From assembly GCA_040396955.1 (NCBI GenBank), contig JBBAWX010000001.1:301531-365530 (forward strand): DNA of 64,000 nucleotides, written 5' to 3'. How positions within the stretch are numbered: position 1 is the first letter of the stretch; every line of letters starts with the position of its first letter. The translations under genes were made by a program, and so were the position numbers. The stretch is from UBA965 sp040396955 (GTDB lineage Bacteria; Chloroflexota; Chloroflexia; Chloroflexales; Roseiflexaceae). This document shows positions 33,469 through 40,548 of the stretch, one piece after another. Below the pieces are notes generated by a model, which was not told the DNA's origin, made no database searches, and saw nothing but the letters and a program-made list of their open reading frames with translations.

Positions 33469-34332
33469 ATGATTGTGCAGCGTTTACTGTTCGTCTTGCT
33501 CGCGATTTTCATCTGGCTGGGAATTGACTCTTCGTTGTTCACGGCTAATGCGGCTACTGACGCCTTGCGACCGCGCCAACCACGTCCGCCACAGCCGACG
33601 CGCACTGCCCCTCCTCCGCCACAAGGCAATCAACAGCCGCGATTTGCCTTTGATTGTGCGCGTGGTCATACCGCTGCAGTCGATCCCATCGTGATGCCCG
33701 GGCATACGGGTATGAGCCACATGCACCAATTCTTTGGTAATACCACCACCGACGAAAACTCCACGTTTGCCTCATTATTTGCTGCTCGCAGTACCAACTG
33801 TCGGATGCGCGGTGATTTTTCTGCCTACTGGGTGCCTTCTCTCCACAACGGCGACGTGATGGTCCTCCCCAACAGTATGCGTGCCGTGTATCGGCGGAGC
33901 ACGAGTGCCAAGGTCAGCCTACCACCCGATGGACTGATGCTCATCGCAGGCAACTCCAAAGCGACCAGCGCCCAGGAATTGTCGGTGGTGTCGTGGCAGT
34001 GCGCCAACCGCTCAGTGCCACCCTCAGCAACTCCGCCGGTCTGCGCTGGTAGTGAACTCGTGGCGACGATTCGTTTCCCGGAGTGTTGGGACGGTGTGTC
34101 AGTGGATTCTACCGACCACAAGAGTCACGTTCAGTATGCAGTCAATGGCGCTTGTGCAGCAGGTAGTGTGGTGATTCCGCAGCTGACGCTCGAGGTGATC
34201 TATCCGGCCCAAGCCGACGTCAGTCAACTGACACTCGCATCGGGAAGCATCTTGACCATGCACGCAGATTTCTTCAATGCCTGGAGCCAGCCCGCCTTCT
34301 TGCGTGAAATAAATCGTCACCTTAATCGCTAA
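33469..34332 (+). CDS. Secreted DUF1996-domain protein
   Basis: The 287-residue protein has a signal peptide with hydrophobic core LLFVLLAIFIWLGI and probable cleavage after ANA. A Pro/Thr-rich spacer follows. From about residue 57 it matches the DUF1996 domain: PGHTGMSHMHQFFGN with its conserved His residues, then TNCRMRGDFSAYWVPSL and FPECWDG. This domain is best known from secreted fungal proteins and is scattered in bacteria; its activity is unknown. The ATG at 33469 has GGAG 8 bases upstream. Upstream in-frame ATGs would add a poor leader. Confidence 0.83.
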   Translation: MIVQRLLFVLLAIFIWLGIDSSLFTANAATDALRPRQPRPPQPTRTAPPPPQGNQQPRFAFDCARGHTAAVDPIVMPGHTGMSHMHQFFGNTTTDENSTFASLFAARSTNCRMRGDFSAYWVPSLHNGDVMVLPNSMRAVYRRSTSAKVSLPPDGLMLIAGNSKATSAQELSVVSWQCANRSVPPSATPPVCAGSELVATIRFPECWDGVSVDSTDHKSHVQYAVNGACAAGSVVIPQLTLEVIYPAQADVSQLTLASGSILTMHADFFNAWSQPAFLREINRHLNR

Positions 34333-34359
34333 TTGATGCGGTCCATCTCCCACATGCAC

Positions 34360-34385
34360 ACGCCCCACAGTCATCTGTGGGGCGT
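34360..34385. other. Stem-loop between convergent genes
   Basis: An 11-bp perfect stem (ACGCCCCACAG with its complement) has a TCAT loop. It sits between the ends of the DUF1996 and sulfotransferase genes. No T-run follows on either strand, so it is a weak terminator candidate for both. Confidence 0.5.
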
Positions 34386-34397
34386 GGTGTCGTGTGA

Positions 34398-35387
34398 CTA
34401 TTTGGGCTCAAGGTTGTGGGCAATCATGACGTGTTTGCGCCAAGCGAGCTCTTCAGCCTGGTGTTGCTGGACGTCACGGCGCCAGGTAATTTCGGCGTTG
34501 TGCGTGGCCAAATCACGATGGTATCGTTGCCGCGCGTAGTCGAGGAGCGTGCGTATCTCTGCTGGTAGATCGATGACGCGCTCATGGAAGCGCATGCGGA
34601 TGTGGTCGAACTCGGTGCGTACATGGGGCAATTGGATGTCTTGTTGACATACATGCCAAAGTGCACGTGCATCACTTGCCGCTTCAGAAATCTGAGCGAG
34701 TTGGTAATCGTCACTCTGATGGTGTCGTTGGTTGGGTTGCAAGAAATCATCGAGTTGTGTGCTGATGCGTGTATCTGCACTCGCATTGGGGAGCCCCAGC
34801 CAGTGCATCAGCGGATCAATGCTCTGGCGCCAGTCGTGGATGAGGTGGTCATAGTGTACCACTACGCGGCGCCAGTTGCGGCTATGCAACTCCGCAGCCA
34901 GCGTGTATTGCATCCACAACAGAATCCCGTGTGCGAGCGGCATCTGGTTGCGACTCAGTAGTGACTTCGCCACTGCCAGTGGGTGCCGTGTCGCAAAGAT
35001 GGCGACCGCATCCACACCCAGCTCGTGCAACGGTGCTTCCCAGAGTGGTAGCGTGTTGCAGAGGCGCGGGTCTTTGACTGCAAAAAAGCGGTGATGTATG
35101 TGTGGGCGTAGAAAATCGGTGATGCGTGCCTGAGCGACTTGAGCGGCCGACGCATCAAACACATCCGTGAAGCCGACCCCGGCATCGTCCCACGCGAGAT
35201 GGTGGTGGGTCAGTAAATCATCGTGGATGGCGACTACTTCGAGTGGTTCCCAATGACCCGAAGCATTGCCTTCGGTGTTATCCATCATCTGCCCTGGCAA
35301 TGCCACACCGCAGAGGTTCAGCGCCCGGGTGAGCGCTGAGGTGCCACTGCGGTGCATGCCAAGGATTGCAATACAGGTCGTATTCAT
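34398..35387 (-). CDS. Sulfotransferase family protein
   Basis: The 329-residue protein begins with GMHRSGTSAL (residues 10-19), the phosphosulfate-binding loop of PAPS-dependent sulfotransferases, and has the later FATRHPLAVAKSLLSRN segment, which supplies the Arg and Ser that contact the 3'-phosphate. It would transfer sulfate to a hydroxyl of a glycan, lipid or small molecule. It follows the cysNC gene by 10 bases, so the donor PAPS is made by the same operon. The ATG at 35387 has AGGAG upstream, and it avoids the overlap that the longer frame would create. Confidence 0.87.
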   Translation of the reverse strand: MNTTCIAILGMHRSGTSALTRALNLCGVALPGQMMDNTEGNASGHWEPLEVVAIHDDLLTHHHLAWDDAGVGFTDVFDASAAQVAQARITDFLRPHIHHRFFAVKDPRLCNTLPLWEAPLHELGVDAVAIFATRHPLAVAKSLLSRNQMPLAHGILLWMQYTLAAELHSRNWRRVVVHYDHLIHDWRQSIDPLMHWLGLPNASADTRISTQLDDFLQPNQRHHQSDDYQLAQISEAASDARALWHVCQQDIQLPHVRTEFDHIRMRFHERVIDLPAEIRTLLDYARQRYHRDLATHNAEITWRRDVQQHQAEELAWRKHVMIAHNLEPK

Positions 35388-35397
35388 CCTCAAGCTC

Positions 35398-37266
35398 CTA
35401 TGCGGAGAGGTACCCCTTTTCACGGAGCCACTGCAAGATGAGTATCGCAGATTCCTCTGGTGATTGGTTCATCGTCTCGATGTGCATCTCCGCGTTGTCT
35501 GGTGCCTCGTACGGGGCATCAATACCGGTCATCCCCCGGATTTCTCCGGCACGGGCACGGCGGTAGAGACCTTTGGGATCACGTCGTTCACACTCTTCGA
35601 GTGGCGTATCAATGAACACTTCGATGAATTCACCGTCGCCAATGATGCGCCGAGCTCGTTCGCGTTCACTCTGGAACGGCGAAATGAGACAGACGATGAT
35701 AATTAACCCGGCATCAACCATGAGACGCGCTACTTCGCTGACCCGACGTATGTTCTCGATGCGATCTTCGGGGGCAAATCCGAGATCGCTACTCAGACCG
35801 TGCCGCACGTTATCGCCATCGAGGATGTAGGTGTGCTTGTTGTCGGCGTTTAGTGCTTGCTCGACGAGATTTGCGATGGTCGATTTCCCCGAGCCCGACA
35901 GACCGGTCAGCCAGAGCACACACGGCTTTTGACCCTTGAGCAGCGAACGTGTCTGCTTATCAATGCTGGTCTGGTGCCAGGTGATGTTTTGTGCCTGACG
36001 TATGTCGCTACTAATCATGCCTGCGGCAACCGTTTCGTTGCTGAGGCGATCAATCAAAATAAAGCCACCCATGTCACGATTATTGACATACGTGTCGTGT
36101 GGGATGCGACTCTCGAATTGGACGATACATACCCCGATTTCATTGAGGTGAAGCTCGTTGGCTCCCTCTCGTTCCATCGTGTTGACGTTGATCTTCCCGA
36201 CGATTTTCGTGATGACGGCTGGTACCAATGCAGTCCCTAGTTTGCACAAAAACTGCTTGCCTGGACGCACCTGCGAATCCTGCATCCACAGTACTAACGC
36301 TTCAATGCGCTCTGCCGTTGATGCAGGGCGGTTGCTGTGACTGAGCACGTTGCCACGGCTGACATCGACTTCACGGTCGAGGACCAATGTGACCGCCTGG
36401 TCACGTGTCGCCGTGTGAAGGTCACTGCCCATCTGCACAATGCGTTCTACAATGGCACTTGATCCGTTTGGTTGAACGACGACGTGGTCGCCCACCTGTA
36501 CCGTACCGCCGACAATGGTGCCACTAAAGCCACGAAAATCCTGATGAGGGCGATTGACCCACTGTACAGGCATTCGGAAGGCTTGGTCGTGAATATCGTT
36601 GCTCACATCCACTTCTTCCAAAAACGACATGAAGGTCAACCCCTGGTACCAGGGCATATTGGCACTGTGGCGGAAGACGTTGTCGCCCACGAGTGCCGAA
36701 ATAGGAATAGACGTAATACTCGTGAAGTTCAGTTGGCGTGCAAATTCACGGTAGTCACGTTCAATGCTACGGAACACCTGCTCGTCATAATCGACCAGGT
36801 CCATCTTGTTGATTGCCAGCACCACATGGCGAATGCCGAGGAGCGACGCAATACAGCTGTGACGATGGGTCTGCACAAGCAACCCTTTGCGTGCATCCAC
36901 GAGGAGCACCGCGAGGTCGGCCGTTGATGCACCAGTCGCCATGTTACGCGTGTACTGCTCGTGCCCCGGTGTGTCGGCTACGATGAAGCGTCGCTTGGCA
37001 GTCGAAAAAAAGCGGTACGCCACATCGATGGTGATGCCCTGTTCGCGCTCGGCTTGGAGCCCGTCGACCAACAATGATAGGTCAAGTGCGTCGGCATCCC
37101 CCAACTTGCGCTGGCTCTCAATGGCGACTCCGCGGAGTTGGTCTTCGAAGACGAGCTGTGCGTCGTACAACAGTCGCCCAATCAATGTGGACTTGCCGTC
37201 GTCGACACTGCCGCAGGTGAGGAAGCGCAACAGACTGCGCTCGCTGTCGAGTGTCACTTGCTGCAT
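35398..37266 (-). CDS. cysNC: Bifunctional sulfate adenylyltransferase GTPase subunit/APS kinase
   Basis: The 622-residue protein is a fusion. Residues 1 to about 430 are the CysN elongation-factor-like GTPase, with P-loop GSVDDGKS at 19-26, DTPGH and NKMD. Residues about 449-622 are the CysC adenylylsulfate kinase, with P-loop GLSGSGKS at 455-462 and DGDNVRHGL. With CysD it makes APS from sulfate and ATP, then PAPS. Its start overlaps the cysD stop (TAATG). No PAPS reductase gene is seen nearby, so PAPS for sulfation rather than cysteine synthesis is the likely product. Confidence 0.95.
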   Translation of the reverse strand: MQQVTLDSERSLLRFLTCGSVDDGKSTLIGRLLYDAQLVFEDQLRGVAIESQRKLGDADALDLSLLVDGLQAEREQGITIDVAYRFFSTAKRRFIVADTPGHEQYTRNMATGASTADLAVLLVDARKGLLVQTHRHSCIASLLGIRHVVLAINKMDLVDYDEQVFRSIERDYREFARQLNFTSITSIPISALVGDNVFRHSANMPWYQGLTFMSFLEEVDVSNDIHDQAFRMPVQWVNRPHQDFRGFSGTIVGGTVQVGDHVVVQPNGSSAIVERIVQMGSDLHTATRDQAVTLVLDREVDVSRGNVLSHSNRPASTAERIEALVLWMQDSQVRPGKQFLCKLGTALVPAVITKIVGKINVNTMEREGANELHLNEIGVCIVQFESRIPHDTYVNNRDMGGFILIDRLSNETVAAGMISSDIRQAQNITWHQTSIDKQTRSLLKGQKPCVLWLTGLSGSGKSTIANLVEQALNADNKHTYILDGDNVRHGLSSDLGFAPEDRIENIRRVSEVARLMVDAGLIIIVCLISPFQSERERARRIIGDGEFIEVFIDTPLEECERRDPKGLYRRARAGEIRGMTGIDAPYEAPDNAEMHIETMNQSPEESAILILQWLREKGYLSA

Positions 37267-38159
37267 TAGAAGTATCCTTCTATCTTTTTCTGCTCCATGG
37301 AACCCGGCTTGTCGTAGTCAATGACCCGCCCCGATCGCTCAGAAGTACGCGCACTCAACGTCTCGTGTACGACTTCGTCGATGTTGCTTGCTTCTGATTC
37401 AATGCCTGCGCTGAGTGGATAACATCCCAAGGTGCGGAAGCGTACCTTGCGCATTTGCGGCGTTTCGCCGGGATGCATGGGCATGCGCTCGTCATCGACC
37501 ATGAAGATTTGCCCGTCTCGGATGACCGTTGGGCGCTCTTTGGCAAAGTACAACGGTACCACGGGAATCTGCTCACGCTTGATGTACTGCCAGATGTCCA
37601 GCTCCGTCCAGTTGCTAATCGGGAATGCACGCACGCTCTCACCGGCGTGAATGCGCGTGTTGTAGATGCGCCAGAGTTCGGGGCGTTGGTTTTTGGGGTC
37701 CCAACGGTGATGTTGGTTGCGGAACGACATAATGCGCTCTTTGGCTCGCGACCGCTCTTCGTCACGCCGAGCTCCGCCAATCGCACAGTCCGTCTTCAAT
37801 TCTGCGAGTGCTTGCCGTAACGCAACTGTCTTGAGTTCATCGGTATGCACACTTGAACCATGTGTAAAGAGGTTCACCCCGCGCGCAAGTGCGTCTTCGT
37901 TCCGACGGACGATGAGCTTCATGCCCACTTCTTTGATACGACGATCACGGAATTCATACATCTCCTTGAATTTCCATGATGTGTCGATATGCAGTACTGG
38001 GAACGGCGGCAACGAGGGGTAGAATGCTTTGAGCGCCAGGTGTAGCAGTACCGAAGAGTCTTTTCCTACTGAGTACATCATCACCGGCCGTTCAAACGAA
38101 GCGGCCACCTCGCGGAAGATATACATGCTCTCGGCTTCAAGATTGGACAAGTGATCCAT
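37266..38159 (-). CDS. cysD: Sulfate adenylyltransferase subunit 2
   Basis: The 297-residue protein has the PP-loop SVGKDSS at 30-36 and the highly conserved family pattern PVLHIDTSWKFKEMYEFRD and ALAELKTDCAIGGARRDEE. It binds sulfate and ATP and makes adenylylsulfate, driven by the GTPase half of CysNC. The ATG at 38159 has GGAGG 4 bases upstream. It is the first gene of the cysD-cysNC-sulfotransferase operon. Confidence 0.95.
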   Translation of the reverse strand: MDHLSNLEAESMYIFREVAASFERPVMMYSVGKDSSVLLHLALKAFYPSLPPFPVLHIDTSWKFKEMYEFRDRRIKEVGMKLIVRRNEDALARGVNLFTHGSSVHTDELKTVALRQALAELKTDCAIGGARRDEERSRAKERIMSFRNQHHRWDPKNQRPELWRIYNTRIHAGESVRAFPISNWTELDIWQYIKREQIPVVPLYFAKERPTVIRDGQIFMVDDERMPMHPGETPQMRKVRFRTLGCYPLSAGIESEASNIDEVVHETLSARTSERSGRVIDYDKPGSMEQKKIEGYF

Positions 38160-38288
38160 ACGTCCTCCCAACAAAACTAATTCAGTATATCACCATACAG
38201 ACCATCTGTTCCACCTTCATTGTATCAACTACGATGTGTGAATACACAACACGTTTCTATTGTTTAACTCATATAATTCTGAAAAAAA

Positions 38289-38297
38289 TGCTACAAT
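38289..38297 (+). promoter_or_regulatory. Extended -10 promoter of mmuM
   Basis: TGCTACAAT is an extended -10 element placed about 33 bases before the start codon. The upstream region is AT-rich. A strong AAGGAGG ribosome site follows at 38318-38324. Confidence 0.55.
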
Positions 38298-38329
38298 AAA
38301 AATCTGCACAAGAGAACAAGGAGGAAACG

Positions 38330-39271
38330 ATGAGTTTGCGCGAATATCTGCACGGATTGCCGCTCCTCATCATTGATGGTGCACTTGCCACCGAAATGGA
38401 AAAACGAGGTGCAGATTTACACGACCCATTGTGGTCAGCCAAATACCTCATCGAAGAACCCGAGCGCATCGCGGCTGTCCACTTTGACTACCTCTGTGCT
38501 GGTGCCGACGTGTTAATTACCGCGAGCTACCAGGCCTCAATTCCTGGTTTCATGGCTCGGGGGATGAGTCGGGCCCAGGCGTATCAACTGATACAGACTT
38601 CGGTGGATCTCGCTCGTACTGCGCGTGCCAACTGGTGTGACACGCACAGCGTAACGGCAACCCGTTGGCTGCCATTGATTGCTGGATCGGTGGGGCCCTA
38701 TGGTGCATATACTGCCGATGGTGGCGAATACCGCGGCAACTACGGCTTAAGTGCTGCCCAACTTCGTGAATTTCACCTACCACGCATCGACGCACTCGTG
38801 ACTGCTGGAGTTGATTTCATCGCCTGCGAGACCATTCCCGATCTCTTCGAAGCAACGGTGCTGGCCGAGGTGTTGGCAGAGTATCCCGGCACGGAAGCTT
38901 GGATGTCGTTTAGTTGTGGCAGTGGTGTATCTACCTACGCCGGTCAATCCATCAACGAAGTCGCGCAAACGATGGCGCAGTATCCGCACATCTTGGCACT
39001 TGGTGCCAACTGTACTGCGCCGCAATACATTCCGGCCATCATTACTACGATGCGTGCAACGAGCAATCAAGCCATCGTGGTATACCCCAATTCGGGCGAG
39101 CAGTACGATGCCCACTCCAACACATGGTCGGGGATTGCCACGTGTGACGACTATGTACACGCCGCACAACACTGGTATGCACTTGGCGCTAATGCCATTG
39201 GTGGCTGTTGTCGCACCGATCCGGCCACCATTGCTGCGGTGCGCGCCGCACTTGTTGGAGCGTCGGTGTAA
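38330..39271 (+). CDS. mmuM: Homocysteine S-methyltransferase
   Basis: The 313-residue protein has the single-domain zinc methyltransferase pattern: IDGALATEMEKRG, ITASYQAS, CETIPD, then Cys 228 in GANC and the Cys pair 293-294 in GGCC that bind zinc. It would make methionine from homocysteine using S-methylmethionine or S-adenosylmethionine. It is divergent from the cysD operon, so both are sulfur-related, but a shared control site is not evident. Confidence 0.9.
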   Translation: MSLREYLHGLPLLIIDGALATEMEKRGADLHDPLWSAKYLIEEPERIAAVHFDYLCAGADVLITASYQASIPGFMARGMSRAQAYQLIQTSVDLARTARANWCDTHSVTATRWLPLIAGSVGPYGAYTADGGEYRGNYGLSAAQLREFHLPRIDALVTAGVDFIACETIPDLFEATVLAEVLAEYPGTEAWMSFSCGSGVSTYAGQSINEVAQTMAQYPHILALGANCTAPQYIPAIITTMRATSNQAIVVYPNSGEQYDAHSNTWSGIATCDDYVHAAQHWYALGANAIGGCCRTDPATIAAVRAALVGASV

Positions 39272-39274
39272 GCA

Positions 39275-39306
39275 TAAAAAACACGCCACCCAGTCGGGTG
39301 GCGTGT
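39275..39306 (-). terminator. Rho-independent terminator of the kinase/SBP operon
   Basis: On the minus strand an 11-bp stem (ACACGCCACCC with its complement) and four-base loop is followed by six T. It lies 18 bases after the stop of the binding-protein gene. The same hairpin may also help end mmuM on the other strand. Confidence 0.88.
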
Positions 39307-39323
39307 GGCGGGGGCAACGCAGT

Positions 39324-40529
39324 CTAACGGAACGGTGGCGATGCAAGCACCCCGCCACCACCGAGATTCCAGGCCTTGTTGGGGCCGCGATCAATTGCAA
39401 AGAGGGTCGATTCCCCCAAATTATCGTTGTAGATGTCGGCATAATTGCCCACTTGTGAGATGATTTGGTACCCAAAGTCGGCTGGTAGCCCGAATCGTTG
39501 CCCAATATCACCCTCGACGCCGAGCAAGCGACGTGCTCGCGGATCGCTACTATTGAGCAAAAAGTCATCCACATTTGTGCGATCAATGCGTAGTTCTTCG
39601 GCGTACATGGTGGCATACACCGCCCACGAGACGATGTCGAACCATTGGGTGTCACCTTCGGCGACCACTGGTCCGAGTGGCTCACGCGAGATGCGATCGC
39701 CGAGCACAAGGTGTTCATCGGGTTTGACAAATGTCGCTCGCTTCACGGAGAGCTGACTGCTATCACTGGTGACCGCATCACACTGTTGCTCCAGGTACGC
39801 TTTGTACAGTGCGTCCTCGCCTTGGATTTCAAGGAGCTCAAAGGCAATTGAACGTGCCGCAAAATCATCACGCAAATTGAGCAGACTGGTAGTGCCACTT
39901 CCTGCACAGATGCGTTTGTTGGCAAGATCGTTGAGTGATGTAATGCCACTATCGCGCCGCACCAAAAACGACTGCCCGTCATGGAAAGTGGTTGGTGCAA
40001 ACATCAACCCTGCGCCATCGCGGCTCGCCGTCCATGACGTATTGCGGATGAGTACGTCGACCATACCACTGCGGACGGCGTTGAAACGCTCGTTGGGGCC
40101 GTCGGCGGATGTCACGGGGATGTATTCGACTTTGTTGGCATCGCCGAGCACCGCCGCAGCAAGAACTTTACAAAAATCGACGTCGAAGCCACTCCACCGT
40201 TTGCGTACGGCATCATAAAATCCAAATCCAGGTAAATCTGCGTTGACGCCACAGTTCAACACTCCACGTGCTTGGACGGTAACAAGTGTTGATGCCCCAA
40301 TACTATCGTCAGCCGGTGCCGTAGGCGCGACAACGGCCGTGTCCTCGGGTGCAGTTGTAGGAGCAGTGCTCAGATCAACTTCCACATCACCAATTGCCGG
40401 CGTGGCGGTGACCACGATGACATTGGGAGATTGCTCTCCAGTGCCTTGGTCGGTGAGTTGACTCAAGGTGCCACAGGCCACGCTGAAGAGTGTAATGCCG
40501 ATGACGAGCAACGGCACAAATCGACGCAT
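39324..40529 (-). CDS. Amino-acid-type substrate-binding lipoprotein (AapJ/BztA-like)
   Basis: The 401-residue protein has a lipoprotein signal with FSVAC (Cys 19) and a Thr/Ala/Pro spacer to about residue 80. The rest matches the general L-amino-acid binding proteins of the AapJ/BztA group: LNCGVNADLPGFGFYD, WSGFDVDFCKVLAAAVLGD, CDAVTSDSSQL and GPVVAEGDTQWFD. GAAAGGG lies about 8 bases before the ATG at 40529. No permease or ATPase gene is nearby; it lies 19 bases after the kinase gene. It may be a ligand sensor for the kinase rather than a transport part. Confidence 0.87.
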   Translation of the reverse strand: MRRFVPLLVIGITLFSVACGTLSQLTDQGTGEQSPNVIVVTATPAIGDVEVDLSTAPTTAPEDTAVVAPTAPADDSIGASTLVTVQARGVLNCGVNADLPGFGFYDAVRKRWSGFDVDFCKVLAAAVLGDANKVEYIPVTSADGPNERFNAVRSGMVDVLIRNTSWTASRDGAGLMFAPTTFHDGQSFLVRRDSGITSLNDLANKRICAGSGTTSLLNLRDDFAARSIAFELLEIQGEDALYKAYLEQQCDAVTSDSSQLSVKRATFVKPDEHLVLGDRISREPLGPVVAEGDTQWFDIVSWAVYATMYAEELRIDRTNVDDFLLNSSDPRARRLLGVEGDIGQRFGLPADFGYQIISQVGNYADIYNDNLGESTLFAIDRGPNKAWNLGGGGVLASPPFR

Positions 40530-40548
40530 TGTAATTCCCTTTCTAGCG

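Noticed and set aside
38777..39730. 317-codon minus-strand frame
   Set aside because: It crosses from mmuM into the binding-protein gene and through the terminator, so it cannot be real.
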